A stretch of DNA of 64,000 nt. It comes from Allobosea sp. LC85. GTDB taxonomy: Bacteria; Pseudomonadota; Alphaproteobacteria; Rhizobiales; Beijerinckiaceae. Within the stretch, counting starts at the first letter, position 1. Every line of letters begins with the position of its first letter. The notes beneath the pieces were generated by a model. It was not told the origin of the DNA and made no database searches. It saw nothing but the letters and a program-made list of their open reading frames with translations. The stretch is from NCBI RefSeq assembly GCF_000735605.1, contig NZ_JPKG01000024.1:85121-149120 (forward strand), given 5' to 3'. A program made the position numbers and the translations under genes. Of this stretch, positions 29,030-38,763 are shown piece after piece.

Positions 29030-30436
29030 GTGACCATCACCCTTGTGAAACCCACCACCGTCACGTCCGCTTCGCCGACGATTGCGGTGTTCAATCCCTA
29101 CTCGGGCGCCAGAATTGGCCAGGTCGCAGTTGCCGACGAGGTTGCGGTCGCAAAGGCTCTGCACGGCGCGCGCCGGGCGTGGCGCGAGTTCCGCTTCAGC
29201 ACGCCGGCAGAGCGCAAGGCATTGCTCTACCGCCTTTCGGAGCTTCTCGCGGACGAAGCCGATGATATGGCCAGAATCATCTGCGCCGAGGTCGGCAAGA
29301 CGATCACCGAGGCTCGCAATGAGGTCCGTCGCGCCCAGAACACGCTGCGCCTGTCCGGCGACGCGGTGACCGTGCTGCATGGCGAGGTGCTGCCGACGGC
29401 GATCGTGCCCGGCGCGCCCAGCAAGCTCGCGTCGATCACCTATGAAGCCGCCGGCGTGGTCGGGGCGATCACGCCCTTCAATTATCCGCTCAACCTGCTC
29501 TGCCACAAGCTCGGCCCCGCGATCGCAGCCGGTAACGCGGTCGTCGCCAAGCCGTCGCCGAAGGCGCCATTGGCGGCGGCGCGCCTGGCCGAACTCGCTG
29601 CCATGGCCGGCTTTCCCGCAGGCCTGTTCACCGTCGTGCATGGGGGGGCCGAGGTGGCCGCGACCATTGCCGGCGGCGATATCGACATTCTGAGCTTCAC
29701 AGGTGGCCCCGCAGCCGGGCTGGCGCTGAAGAACGCCTCTGGCCTGGTTCGATGCTTGATGGAACTCGGCGGCAACGATCCGCTGATCGTCATGCCCGAT
29801 GCTGATCTTGACCGTGCGGCCGAGGTCGCCATTGGCCATCGCTTTGAAATCGCAGGGCAAAGCTGCGCTGCGGTAAAGCGTCTCTTCCTTCACGACTCCA
29901 TTCGCGAAACCATGTTGGAGCGCATCCTCGAGAGGATCGAGGCCGTCCGTACCGGCGATCCTGCCGATGCCGACACGGTCATGGGAACCGTCATCGACGA
30001 GCAGGCCGCCATTGAGGTGGAGCGGCGCGTCAGGCTGGCCATCAGCGATGGCGCAAAGCTGCTGGCGGGCGGTCTCCGAAAGGGGACGCTCTTTGCTCCG
30101 ACGCTCCTCGACGCCGTCTCCGAAGACACCGACCTCGTGCGCTCCGAAACCTTCGGCCCGGTTCTGGCAGTGCGCCGCTTCAGCGACGTCGGCAGCGTCA
30201 TCGCCGAGGTCAGCGACGGCATCTACGGCCTCCAGGCCGGCGTCTTTACCAACGATCATGCGCTGGTGAAGCGCTTCTCGCGCGAACTGCGCGTGGGCGG
30301 CGTGATGATCAACGAGGGTCCCGATTTCAGGGCCGAGAACGTGCCGTTTGGCGGGATCAAGTCCAGCGGCCTGGGACGCGAGGGCATCCACATGACCTTG
30401 CGGGAAATGAGCGAGACCAAGGTCGTCATCGACTGA
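29030..30436 (+). CDS. NAD(P)+-dependent aldehyde dehydrogenase
   Basis: A 468-residue ALDH. It has catalytic Cys279 (AGQSCAAVKR), Glu245 (MELGGND) and oxyanion Asn151 (FNYPLN); the cofactor lysine is in VVAKPSPKAP. The C-x-A-V-K-R form is closer to the lactaldehyde/phosphonoacetaldehyde group than to classical 2,5-dioxopentanoate dehydrogenases (G-Q-x-C-T). In context it should oxidise an aldehyde made downstream of the amine dehydrogenase, for example 2,5-dioxopentanoate in a hydroxyproline-like route. GTG 29030 directly follows the previous gene. Confidence 0.85.
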   Translation: MTITLVKPTTVTSASPTIAVFNPYSGARIGQVAVADEVAVAKALHGARRAWREFRFSTPAERKALLYRLSELLADEADDMARIICAEVGKTITEARNEVRRAQNTLRLSGDAVTVLHGEVLPTAIVPGAPSKLASITYEAAGVVGAITPFNYPLNLLCHKLGPAIAAGNAVVAKPSPKAPLAAARLAELAAMAGFPAGLFTVVHGGAEVAATIAGGDIDILSFTGGPAAGLALKNASGLVRCLMELGGNDPLIVMPDADLDRAAEVAIGHRFEIAGQSCAAVKRLFLHDSIRETMLERILERIEAVRTGDPADADTVMGTVIDEQAAIEVERRVRLAISDGAKLLAGGLRKGTLFAPTLLDAVSEDTDLVRSETFGPVLAVRRFSDVGSVIAEVSDGIYGLQAGVFTNDHALVKRFSRELRVGGVMINEGPDFRAENVPFGGIKSSGLGREGIHMTLREMSETKVVID

Positions 30437-30461
30437 CGCCTCGGGAAAAGGGAATTGCACA

Positions 30462-31370
30462 ATGACCGATAGACAACTTCGCCAGCGCCTGGCTGGTGTC
30501 TTCACCGCCCTCGTGACGCCTTTCAGGAACGGCGCCATCGACACCCCCGCTCTCGAAGCCTTGATCAAGAAACAGCTGGAGGCGGGAGTGGCCGGGCTTG
30601 TGCCGGTCGGCACCACGGGCGAGGCCGCGACCCTGACCGACAGCGAGGCAGAGGACGTCATTCGCACCACGGTCGCGGCGGCGAAGGGCCGGGCCTTCGT
30701 GATGGCCGGCGCGGGATCCAACGCGACGAATCTGGCCATCAGGAAAGCCGAGCGCGCGCAGGCCCTCGGCGTCGACGGTCTCCTGATCGTCACGCCCTAT
30801 TACAACAAGCCCTCGCAGGCTGGCCTGTTCGACCATTTCTCCGCCGTCGCCGCGGCAGTGGACATCCCGATCATGCTCTACAGCGTGCCGGGACGCACCG
30901 GGGTCGAGATCGCGCCGGATACGGCGGCGCGCCTCGCGAAGGCCCATGTTAACATCGTCGGCATCAAGGAGGCCGGCGGCAAGGTTGAAAGGATCACCGA
31001 ATTGCGCCGTGCCCTCGGTGATGAATTCGTGATCCACTCGGGCGATGATGGGCTCACCCTTCCCTTCCTCGCGGTCGGTGCCGACGGCGTGACGAGCGTC
31101 GCCTCGAACCTGCTGCCCAAGGACATCGTCGCTCTGCACAAAGCCTGGATCGCGGGCGAGACAGACAAGGCGCGGCGCATACATCAGGCGCTTTTCGACG
31201 TGGTTGGACACCTCTTCATCGAGAGCAATCCGGTTCCCCTGAAGGCAGCCCTCGCCCGCGCCGGAGCCATCAGCGCCGAAACGCGCGCGCCGCTCGCTCC
31301 ATTGCGGCCGGAGAGCCTTGCGGCGCTCGAGGCGAGCCTCAAGGCCTACGAGGCGACCGCCAACATATAA
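30462..31370 (+). CDS. DapA-family (dihydrodipicolinate synthase-like) Schiff-base lyase
   Basis: A 302-residue (beta/alpha)8 enzyme. It keeps Schiff-base Lys169 (GIKEAGG), the catalytic Tyr140 and Arg145 (LYSVPGRTG), the Thr pair and GE of PVGTTGEAATL (51-54), and YYNKP at 113. Arg145 corresponds to the arginine that binds aspartate semialdehyde in true DapA. It may be a DapA paralogue or, by context, a deaminase such as the one that turns pyrroline-4-hydroxy-2-carboxylate into 2,5-dioxopentanoate. The arginine argues somewhat for authentic DapA chemistry. Confidence 0.85.
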   Translation: MTDRQLRQRLAGVFTALVTPFRNGAIDTPALEALIKKQLEAGVAGLVPVGTTGEAATLTDSEAEDVIRTTVAAAKGRAFVMAGAGSNATNLAIRKAERAQALGVDGLLIVTPYYNKPSQAGLFDHFSAVAAAVDIPIMLYSVPGRTGVEIAPDTAARLAKAHVNIVGIKEAGGKVERITELRRALGDEFVIHSGDDGLTLPFLAVGADGVTSVASNLLPKDIVALHKAWIAGETDKARRIHQALFDVVGHLFIESNPVPLKAALARAGAISAETRAPLAPLRPESLAALEASLKAYEATANI

Positions 31371-31492
31371 AAAAACCGGTAGGACGCGCGGCTACTCTCG
31401 CATTGTTCGCGAGGGTGGCTCCCCTACGCTGACATCAATCCGGATATCGGAGCAAGGCCGAGCACATCGGCGGGGAACGGAGTTTAGACCAC

Positions 31493-32320
31493 ATGAAACA
31501 AGTCCTTCGGGCAATCTGCGCCGCCGGCCTCTCGCTGCTGGCGCTTTCGGGAACAGTCAGGGCCGAGGACACCGTGGAGGCCGTGCGCGCTCGCGGCGTT
31601 CTGCGCATCCCGGGAATTCTCAATGAGGATCCCTATTTCAACAAGGATCCGCGAACCGGCGAATGGCGTGGCTTTGCCATCGAGATGGCCAGGGACATCG
31701 CCAAGACGCTGGGCGTCAAATTGCAGGTCGTTGAATCGACCTGGCCCAATTCGATCCTGGACGTGCAGAGCGGCAAGGCGGATCTGGCCCTGGGCGTAAC
31801 GGCGACGCCGCAACGGGCGCTGTCGGTCGCGTTCTCGCAACCGACCTACTTCAACAGCTTCGTCATCGTCTCGCCCAAGCCGGAATTGTCGAAGCGGAGC
31901 TGGGCGGAGCTCAACGATCCCAAATACACCTTTGCCGTCGATCTCGGCTCCTCCCAGGATCTCATCGCGCAGCAATACCTGCCGAAGGCAAAGATGCTTC
32001 GGTTCAAGTCCCGCGATGAAGCGATCGTCGCCGTTGTCACTGGCAAGGCCGACGGCCTCGTGAACACGATGCTCAACGGCCTCGTCATGGCCAAGAAGGC
32101 GAGCGGCATCGGCAAGGTCATGGTGCCGCAGCCCGTGCTCTCCACCCCCTCGGTGGTGGCGATGAACTGGGGGACCGACGAGAAGTGGAAGGCCTTCATC
32201 TCCTCCTGGGCCGAATACAACCGTCGCATCGGCAACAACCAGACCTGGATCGTGAACAGCCTGGAGCCATTCGGCATCACGCTGGACGATATGCCCGAAG
32301 GCTTCGGCTTCGGCGGCTGA
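31493..32320 (+). CDS. Polar amino-acid ABC binding protein, cluster 1
   Basis: A 275-residue family 3 binding protein. The Sec signal peptide is MKQVLRAICAAGLSLLALSG, ending at VRA-E near 23. Conserved parts are GVLRIPGILNEDPYF, WRGFAIEMARDIAKTLGV, and DLALGVTATPQRALSVAFSQ. It binds an amino acid or related solute for the permease and ATPase encoded next. There is a 122-base gap before it, so it may have its own promoter in addition to read-through. Confidence 0.88.
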   Translation: MKQVLRAICAAGLSLLALSGTVRAEDTVEAVRARGVLRIPGILNEDPYFNKDPRTGEWRGFAIEMARDIAKTLGVKLQVVESTWPNSILDVQSGKADLALGVTATPQRALSVAFSQPTYFNSFVIVSPKPELSKRSWAELNDPKYTFAVDLGSSQDLIAQQYLPKAKMLRFKSRDEAIVAVVTGKADGLVNTMLNGLVMAKKASGIGKVMVPQPVLSTPSVVAMNWGTDEKWKAFISSWAEYNRRIGNNQTWIVNSLEPFGITLDDMPEGFGFGG

Positions 32321-32369
32321 ACTCCCAGGCGGCTCGCGAGGGCCGCTTCCACGGAAGGCTGGAGAGAAC

Positions 32370-33032
32370 ATGTATACGTGGAGCTTTGCCCCGATCCTCC
32401 AGGCGAGCGATCTCTTCCTGTTGGGGGCGTGGATCACCGTCGTCTATACGATCGGCTCGATCGCGCTTGGCCTGATCCTCGGCCTGGCGGTCTGCTTCGC
32501 GCGGCTGTCGGGCAATGGACCGCTGAACTGGTTCGCGCAGGGTTTCCAGGAGCTGTTCCGGTGCACCCCCCTGCTCGTGCAGCTTCTCTGGATCTACTAC
32601 GCCTTGCCGCTCATTCTGGGGATCGACATCCCGAACTGGGCGGCTGCGATGACGACGCTCTCGCTCTACGCCGCCGCTTTCTATGCCGAAGTCTTCAGGG
32701 GTGGCATCGTCTCGATCGACAAGGGGCAATCCGAAGCAGGCGCGGCGATCGGCATGTCGGGTTGGCAAGTCATGCGCAGGATCGTGCTGCCGCAGGCGAT
32801 CCGCAGGATGATGCCCGCCTTCATCAACCAGTCCGTCACGCAGTTCAAGAACACCTCGCTCGTCTCGGTCATTTCGGTCGCAGACCTCACCTACATGGCG
32901 ACCGTTGTGAACGGGCAGACCTATCGCCCGCTGGAAGCCTACACCGCTGTCGCGATCCTCTACTTCGTCATCCTGTTCCCGGTCACGAAATTCGCCGACG
33001 TCGTCGAGCGCCGCATGCGCGCGGGCAATTGA
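32370..33032 (+). CDS. Polar amino-acid ABC permease, cluster 1
   Basis: A 220-residue permease of the HisM/GlnP type. Membrane segments begin near [20 protein letters not shown]; the docking loop is [20 protein letters not shown] followed by [13 protein letters not shown]. It has only one permease gene in the operon, so it probably works as a homodimer. ATG 32370 follows GGAGAGAAC. Confidence 0.9.
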   Translation: MYTWSFAPILQASDLFLLGAWITVVYTIGSIALGLILGLAVCFARLSGNGPLNWFAQGFQELFRCTPLLVQLLWIYYALPLILGIDIPNWAAAMTTLSLYAAAFYAEVFRGGIVSIDKGQSEAGAAIGMSGWQVMRRIVLPQAIRRMMPAFINQSVTQFKNTSLVSVISVADLTYMATVVNGQTYRPLEAYTAVAILYFVILFPVTKFADVVERRMRAGN

Positions 33033-33045
33033 GGAAAGGCGTTCC

Positions 33046-33825
33046 ATGACCTCCAAGCCTTCGTCCGCTTCTTCCGGCTCCCTCCTGGAAGCCTCCGGCG
33101 TCACCAAGAACTTCGGGGCCCTGAAGGTGCTCCACGGCATCGACCTGGCGGTGAAAGCCGGTGAGGTGCTCTCGATCATCGGTCCTTCCGGCTCGGGAAA
33201 ATCCACCTTCATCCGCTGCATGAACATGCTGGAAAGGCCGGATGCCGGCGATATCATCTTCCGCGGCAGGCGCGTTGGCCTGAAACATGTCGGCGACGCC
33301 CATTTCATGGGCCAGGGCGAGTTGCGGCGCCATGTCGGCATGGTGTTCCAGCACTTCAATCTGTTTCCCCACAAGACGGTTCTGGAGAACGTGATCGAAG
33401 GACCGGTCATCGTGCAGCGCAAGCCCCGCGCCGAGGCCGTCGAGATCGCGATGGACTATATCGCAAAGGTCGGGCTCGCCGAGAAACGGGATGCCTGGCC
33501 GAACCAGCTTTCCGGCGGACAGAAGCAGCGCGTCGCGATCGCGCGGGCCCTGGCGATGCAGCCGGATGCCCTACTCCTGGACGAAGTCACGAGCGCGCTC
33601 GATCCCGAGTTGGTCGGCGAGGTTCTCGGCGTCGTGCGCAGCCTCGCGGATCAGGGAATGACGATGGTCATCGTCACCCATGAGATCTCCTTCGCCGCCG
33701 ACGTCTCAGACCGGATCGTCTTCATGGAAGCCGGGCGCATCGCGGCGGAGGGCTCGCCGACCGAAATTCTGCGCAGCCCGAGCAACGAGCGCCTCAAAGC
33801 GTTCCTGTCGCGCTTCCATGCCTGA
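33046..33825 (+). CDS. Polar amino-acid ABC ATPase (GlnQ/HisP-like), cluster 1
   Basis: A 259-residue ATPase. Walker [11 protein letters not shown]-loop [10 protein letters not shown], signature LSGGQKQRV, Walker [12 protein letters not shown], switch IVTHE. The D-E-V after Walker B is typical of the PAAT family. It starts 13 bases after the permease stop; its end overlaps the next gene by eight bases. Confidence 0.9.
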   Translation: MTSKPSSASSGSLLEASGVTKNFGALKVLHGIDLAVKAGEVLSIIGPSGSGKSTFIRCMNMLERPDAGDIIFRGRRVGLKHVGDAHFMGQGELRRHVGMVFQHFNLFPHKTVLENVIEGPVIVQRKPRAEAVEIAMDYIAKVGLAEKRDAWPNQLSGGQKQRVAIARALAMQPDALLLDEVTSALDPELVGEVLGVVRSLADQGMTMVIVTHEISFAADVSDRIVFMEAGRIAAEGSPTEILRSPSNERLKAFLSRFHA

Positions 33826-34981
33826 TGCCCCGATGAAAAGCCCTGGGGAGAAACCCCGCCCGTTTTCTGTCGTGATTGTTGGTGGCGGCCGAATTGGTTC
33901 GGCGCTGGCGATCCTGCTCCGCCAGGTCCCGGAGTTCGACGTGGTGATCGTGGACCCGACCGAGCCGGCTCGGGTGAACGCTCGCAATCTCAATCTGCGC
34001 CTCGTGGACATCGATCCGGGGAATGCATCGAAGCTGGACAGCCTGCTGGCCCGGTCCGACGCGGTGGTGGCCGCGCTGCCATCATCCGCGACGCCTCCCG
34101 TAGCCGCGGCCGCCCGGCGCAGCGGCGTGCATTACCTTGATCTGAGCGACGATACGCCCGGCCTCGAGGCCGTTCGACGGGAGGCCGCGTCGGCCCCGGC
34201 CTGCTTCGTTCCGCAATGCGGCGTGTCCCCGGGGCTGATCTCGCCGCTGGTGCTGGACCTTTTGTCCAGGGGCGTGATGCAAGCCGAGGTGAACGTCCGG
34301 ATCGGCACCTTGCCACGGCATTCGACCAACCGGTTCGGCTACGGCCTGACATGGGATGTCGATGCCCTGCTGCGCGAATATCTGCAGCCTTCGACGGCGT
34401 TGATCGACCGCAAGGTGACAAGCCTGCCCCCGCTGTCCGAGCAGGAGCAGCTCCGTCTCGACGACAGCCTCTACGAGGTCTTCGTCTCCGGAAATATCTC
34501 CCTGAGCCTGTGCACACGCCTGGAGGGCTGTGTCGACAGCCTGGTCTCCCGGACCATCCGCTATCCCGGCCATCTCGACTACATGAAGTTCCTGCTGGAC
34601 GATCTGAAGCTGCGGCACCGGGTGGATCTGCTGCGGAACCTGTTTCTGAATGCGCTTCCCGAGATAGACGACGACCGGCTCCTGATCTTCATCACGGCCG
34701 TCGGCATGCGGAACGGGCGGCGTATCGAACACCGGTTTGCACGCCACGTCGTTCCCGCGACGATCGGCGCCGTATCGTTGAGCGCGATGCGGCGGACAGC
34801 GGCATCCCATGTCGCCGCTATTCTGGACCTCATCCGGGAGGGGCGGCTGGGCGGTCCCGGGCTGATCGCTCAGGAGGATATCCCGATTGACGCATTGCGC
34901 GCCAATCGCTTCCTGTCGTGGTTCTTCGACGGGATCGCCACAGCTTCGGCCGCGCACTCGAGCATGGAAACGGCATCGTGA
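33818..34981 (+). CDS. Saccharopine-dehydrogenase-like NAD(P)-binding protein
   Basis: A 387-residue protein with an N-terminal Rossmann fold ([18 protein letters not shown], near 16-33) and a long C-terminal domain resembling saccharopine dehydrogenase/Lys9-type proteins ([31 protein letters not shown]). Possible roles are reduction or oxidation of an imine or an amino-acid semialdehyde. ATG 33818 lies in the end of the ATPase gene; ATG 33833 is an alternative. Its stop overlaps the next start in GTGA. A second, distant member of the same superfamily is encoded at 51161. The reaction is unknown. Confidence 0.7.
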   Translation: MPDAPMKSPGEKPRPFSVVIVGGGRIGSALAILLRQVPEFDVVIVDPTEPARVNARNLNLRLVDIDPGNASKLDSLLARSDAVVAALPSSATPPVAAAARRSGVHYLDLSDDTPGLEAVRREAASAPACFVPQCGVSPGLISPLVLDLLSRGVMQAEVNVRIGTLPRHSTNRFGYGLTWDVDALLREYLQPSTALIDRKVTSLPPLSEQEQLRLDDSLYEVFVSGNISLSLCTRLEGCVDSLVSRTIRYPGHLDYMKFLLDDLKLRHRVDLLRNLFLNALPEIDDDRLLIFITAVGMRNGRRIEHRFARHVVPATIGAVSLSAMRRTAASHVAAILDLIREGRLGGPGLIAQEDIPIDALRANRFLSWFFDGIATASAAHSSMETAS

Positions 34982-35712
34982 ACAGCAACCTCACTCCCAC
35001 GCGGACAAACGGCGTCGTAGCCGATCTCGGGATCGGCGTGCTCATGCTCGACACGCAGTTCCAGCGCCTGCCGGGCGATATCGGAAATGGAACGACATGG
35101 TCGTTCCCGGTGCAGTTTCGCGTTGTGCGCGGCGCGAATCCGACTGCGGTGGTCCATGGGCAAGCCGCCGGACTGCTCGAACCTTTCATCGCTGCGGCGC
35201 TCGATCTCGTCGCGACCGGCGTGCGCGGCATAACGACGAGTTGCGGCTTCCTGGCGCTCCTGCAGAAGGAGATGGCGGCCGCGCTGCCGGTACCGGTGGC
35301 GACGAGCAGCCTGCTTCAGGCGCCGGTCATCGAGGCGATGCTGCCCGCCGGCCAACGGGTCGGTATTCTCACTTTCGCCGCGGAAGCGCTGACACAGAAG
35401 CACCTCGCTGCGGTTGGCGTCAGGACGGACACGCCGATCGAAGGCCTGGCGCCGGAGAGCCTGTTTCGTCGCGTCTATGGTGGCCAAGGCGGGATCTCGG
35501 ATTTCGCGACGCTCGAGCGGGAGGTCGTCGATGCAGCACTGGCGCTCGTAGCCAGGCACCCCAATGTCGGGGCGATCCTGTGCGAATGCACCAACCTGCC
35601 GCCTCATGCCGCTGCGATTGCGGAGGCAACCGGGCGCCCTGTCTTCGATATCATCGGCTTCATCGACTGGTTCGCGCGCAGCTTGACGCCGCCAAGATAT
35701 GCTCGGCGCTGA
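34978..35712 (+). CDS. Aspartate/glutamate racemase-family protein
   Basis: A 244-residue protein with two candidate catalytic cysteines, in ITTSCGFLALLQ and ILCECTNLPPHA, placed as in Asp/Glu/hydantoin racemases. The N-terminal half (LGIGVLMLDTQFQRLPGDIG) is of a kind seen in aspartate/glutamate-racemase-like proteins of catabolic clusters. It may interconvert L- and D-forms so that the flavin dehydrogenase can act on one of them. GTG 34978 overlaps the previous stop by three bases and is preferred over upstream ATG 34918. It is the last gene of the cluster. Confidence 0.75.
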   Translation: MNSNLTPTRTNGVVADLGIGVLMLDTQFQRLPGDIGNGTTWSFPVQFRVVRGANPTAVVHGQAAGLLEPFIAAALDLVATGVRGITTSCGFLALLQKEMAAALPVPVATSSLLQAPVIEAMLPAGQRVGILTFAAEALTQKHLAAVGVRTDTPIEGLAPESLFRRVYGGQGGISDFATLEREVVDAALALVARHPNVGAILCECTNLPPHAAAIAEATGRPVFDIIGFIDWFARSLTPPRYARR

Positions 35713-36038
35713 ACGGCGCCCCGACCTGATTGGATGGTGGCGGCACATCTTGGGCGAGCAGAACGCCTGGCGCCGCGCTCCTCGCCGCCGGGGGTACAAT
35801 GAACGCGCAGTGACAGCGTAGTTCAGAACAGCCGTGTCGGCGGGCAACGCACGCAACATACCCCGCCGCAGGCTGGCATTCGCGGAATGGTCCGAAGCTG
35901 GTCTCTACGACATACGCCCGCTCCGGTTGTTAACTGGGCTTTGCTGTAAGCATGGCGGAAATGCGCTAGCGCATTCCGTCTTGACCTTCCCTCCATTTCC
36001 CCCTTGGATCTTCAAAGGGGGGCGTTGCAGGGAAGACC
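35713..36038. other. Non-coding gap before the L,D-transpeptidase gene
   Basis: About 326 bases with no credible gene. It contains the perfect 16-base palindrome AATGCGCTAGCGCATT (35960-35975), flanked by GG and CC so that the symmetry extends a little further. The palindrome may be an operator, a repeat-family member or part of the transcript end of the cluster to the left. Confidence 0.5.
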
Positions 36039-36596
36039 ATGCTGCGCGCTATGATTTTCTTGGTTACGGCGTTGACACTATCAGCGCCCGCCCAGGCCTA
36101 CGACAATGTGGTCAGCCGCGGGCTTGCCGACTTCCTCAACATCTTCAGCGAACAGCCGATCCCTCGCCAGATCGTGCCTTGGGGCAGGCAATATGCTCCT
36201 GGCACAATCGTCATTTCAACGAGCCAGCGGCGGCTTTTCTACGTGCTCGGGAATGGGCAGGCGATCCGCTATGGCGTCGGCGTCGGGCGGCAGGGCTTTA
36301 GTTGGTCAGGGACCAAGATGGTCACGAGAAAGCGCGAATGGCCGGATTGGCGGCCACCGGCGCAGATGCTGAGACGCCGGCCTGATCTGCCGCGCTACCT
36401 GCCGGGCGGGATCGATAATCCTCTGGGTGCACGTGCGCTCTATCTCGGATCGAGCCTGTATCGCATCCATGGCTCCAATGAGCCCAACACGATCGGGGCT
36501 GCCGTGTCGTCGGGTTGCATCCGGATGACCAATCGCGACGTTGTCGACCTCTATGACCGCGTCGGGACCGGAACCAAGGTCGTTGTGCTGCGGTGA
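36039..36596 (+). CDS. L,D-transpeptidase (YkuD family)
   Basis: A 185-residue exported enzyme. The signal peptide is MLRAMIFLVTALTLSAPAQA, cleaved near residue 20. The catalytic motif is HGSNEPNTIG ... SSGCIRM, with His144 and Cys160. These enzymes make 3-3 cross-links in peptidoglycan or attach proteins to it in the periplasm. The gene stands alone and is not related to the catabolic clusters around it. The length is normal for the short Hyphomicrobiales YkuD proteins. Confidence 0.9.
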   Translation: MLRAMIFLVTALTLSAPAQAYDNVVSRGLADFLNIFSEQPIPRQIVPWGRQYAPGTIVISTSQRRLFYVLGNGQAIRYGVGVGRQGFSWSGTKMVTRKREWPDWRPPAQMLRRRPDLPRYLPGGIDNPLGARALYLGSSLYRIHGSNEPNTIGAAVSSGCIRMTNRDVVDLYDRVGTGTKVVVLR

Positions 36597-36661
36597 CGAG
36601 AAATCCCTCGGCCACAGCGTCATGAGCCCCGCATCCTTTGCGAGAGCCGCCCGCCGGGGTG

Positions 36662-37405
36662 CTACAGTCGCAATCCGCCATCGACGGCAATCTCGGCGCC
36701 GTTGATATAGGCTCCCTCGTCGCGGCAAAGCAGCAGCACCACTCCGGCGCAGTCCCGTGGCGCGCCGATGCGCCCGAGCGGCACGCGCTCCAGGACCGCC
36801 GCTTCATAGGCGGGGTCGGCCAGCACGGCGCGGTTGCGATCGGTCAGGATCGCGCCGGGCTTGATCACGTTGAAGGTGACATCCGGGGCCCGGACGGTGC
36901 GCGCGAGATTCAGGATCATGCTGGTCTGGGCCGCCTTGGTAGCGGCATAATAGAGGCAATCCGCATTGGGCCTGGCCTCCTGGACGCTGCCGATCGCGAT
37001 CACCCGGCCAAAGCCGCCCGCGATCATGCCGGGCAGGAAGGTTTGGATCAGGCGCACCGTGGCATGGAGATTGACTTCGCTCTGCATGGCCAGGGCGCGA
37101 TCACTGACAGCGTCCCAATGCTCCCTGATCTCGGCAGAAGCACACAGCACCAGGATGTCGGGAACGAAGCCCCGGGCGTTCAGGTCCTCACGCATTCGGC
37201 CCGGCATTTCCGGGTCCGCGAGATCCGCGATCAGGCCGCTCGCGTTCAGCCCGGCCGCAAGCAGCGGCGCAAGCGCCGCCTCGTTTGCCGCCGCATCACG
37301 GTCGTGCAGCACAGCATGGGCGCCGGCCCGGGCCAGTTCCGACGCCACGGCCAGACCAATCCCCCGTGCCGCGCCAGTCACCAGGGCGACACGACCTTGA
37401 AGCAT
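36662..37405 (-). CDS. Short-chain dehydrogenase/reductase (SDR)
   Basis: A 247-residue SDR. The cofactor motif is TGAARGIG near residue 10, and the active site has Ser in IGSVQ, Tyr and Lys in YYAATKAA, and Asn in LNLAR; the C-terminus YINGAEIAVDGGLRL is typical. It should oxidise a sugar, sugar acid or polyol handled by the cluster. ATG 37405 is chosen; a GTG at 37411 is also in frame. It lies ten bases after a binding-protein gene and is probably in the same operon. Confidence 0.88.
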   Translation of the reverse strand: MLQGRVALVTGAARGIGLAVASELARAGAHAVLHDRDAAANEAALAPLLAAGLNASGLIADLADPEMPGRMREDLNARGFVPDILVLCASAEIREHWDAVSDRALAMQSEVNLHATVRLIQTFLPGMIAGGFGRVIAIGSVQEARPNADCLYYAATKAAQTSMILNLARTVRAPDVTFNVIKPGAILTDRNRAVLADPAYEAAVLERVPLGRIGAPRDCAGVVLLLCRDEGAYINGAEIAVDGGLRL

Positions 37406-37415
37406 TTGCACCCGC

Positions 37416-38708
37416 CTAGCCGAGCAGCGGGCGAACGCGCTTCACCGCGTCGTCCATCGCCAGTTGCGGCGGCTTGATGCCGAGCACGGCGGCCTGCGTC
37501 TCCTCGATGAAGATGTCGTGGGCGCGCGCCTGCTCGTCGAAGGCCGGAAGGTGAATGCGAGAGGCCTTGAGCGCTGCCGCCTCGTTGGCCGCATAGGGCA
37601 TCGCGGCAATCAGCGCCGGGTCGGCATAGGTCGAGATTCGGACCGGGCCGTTGCCATTCAGTGCCATCGCCTTGGTGCCGGCCTTCGACGAAAGAGCCCG
37701 GATGAAATCCCAGGACAGCGGCTTCTGCTTGCTGTTCTTCGGGATCACCAGCGACCAGAACTCGACCGTTGGCGCGAATGCCATCTTGCCGACGAGGTCG
37801 GAGGCCATCGGCGGCAGCAGCGACTTGAAGCGCCCGCCATACTTGCCCTTGGCCGGATCGTTATAGGTCACCAGTCGGGCGAAGGGGTTGATCGTCATTG
37901 CCGCCCTGCCCTGCTGCATCCAGGTGGTGATCTCCTCGTTGTTGACGGTCGCGAAATTGCGCGGCAGCACGCCCGCCTTGTAGAGATCGGCGAGCACCGT
38001 CAGAGCCTTCACCATCGGCGCCTCGGCCGCGACGAGCTTGCCATCGCTGGTCATGTAGTCGCCGCCGAGACAGCGGGCGAGCGTCAGGAAATTGGAAGCA
38101 AAGACCGCGGTGAAGGCAAGACCGTTGACCTGCGTGCCGTCCTCGCGCTTGAAGGTCAGCTTGCGCGCCACTTCGATCAGTTCCTCGAAGGTGGCGGGCA
38201 GCTTGGTGATGCCGCGTTCTTCCAGCAGGGCCTCGTTATAGATCAGCGCATTGGTGGCGTGGCGCACCGGAATGCCGTGCAGGGCGCTATCGATCTTCAA
38301 CGGATCGACCAGCCCCGGCGCGAAATCGGCCAAATCCTCTACCGGCGCATCCCTGAGCAACGCATCCAGCGGCTCGAACAGCTTGAGATTGCGCGGCACG
38401 GCGCGACCATTGAGCAGGTAGGCGACATCGATCGAGGTCTCGGTCAGCGTGACCTCGCGCAAGAGGCGCTCATGGATGGCGTTGACGTCGCCGAAGGTGA
38501 CCCAGTTGACCGCCGCGCCCGCCTGCTTGCGCCAGGCTTCGGTGGCATCGCCGCCCGGGCCCGTCGTGGCCGAGGTCTGATGGACGCGGTGCCCGAGCGC
38601 GGTCACGGTCCGGGCCTGAGCGAAGGCGCGGCCCGGCAAGGCCAGCGACGCTGCTGCTCCGGTGGCGAGCAGTCCGAAGCGGCGGCGCGAGAGTGAGCAA
38701 TTGTCCAT
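37416..38708 (-). CDS. Extracellular sugar-binding protein (family 1), paralogue B
   Basis: A 430-residue binding protein with a Tat signal, LSRRRFGLLATGAAASLALP, near the N-terminus. ATG 38708 follows GGAGGAATGCC. It is a tandem paralogue of the protein at 38764: both share HRVxQT near the N-terminus, LFEPLDA, RHA near 150 and the tail F(D)E(Q/A)AR. It should deliver a sugar or sugar acid to the permeases at 42058-43759. Confidence 0.85.
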   Translation of the reverse strand: MDNCSLSRRRFGLLATGAAASLALPGRAFAQARTVTALGHRVHQTSATTGPGGDATEAWRKQAGAAVNWVTFGDVNAIHERLLREVTLTETSIDVAYLLNGRAVPRNLKLFEPLDALLRDAPVEDLADFAPGLVDPLKIDSALHGIPVRHATNALIYNEALLEERGITKLPATFEELIEVARKLTFKREDGTQVNGLAFTAVFASNFLTLARCLGGDYMTSDGKLVAAEAPMVKALTVLADLYKAGVLPRNFATVNNEEITTWMQQGRAAMTINPFARLVTYNDPAKGKYGGRFKSLLPPMASDLVGKMAFAPTVEFWSLVIPKNSKQKPLSWDFIRALSSKAGTKAMALNGNGPVRISTYADPALIAAMPYAANEAAALKASRIHLPAFDEQARAHDIFIEETQAAVLGIKPPQLAMDDAVKRVRPLLG

Positions 38709-38763
38709 GGCATTCCTCCAGATGATGCTCCCGCGCTGTGCCGCGCGGTTGTTCAAAGATGGT

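Noticed and set aside
27572..30793. Very long minus-strand open frame (over 1000 codons)
   Set aside because: It is antisense to the dehydrogenase, aldehyde dehydrogenase and DapA-family genes, whose catalytic motifs are all intact; long antisense frames are normal in GC-rich DNA.
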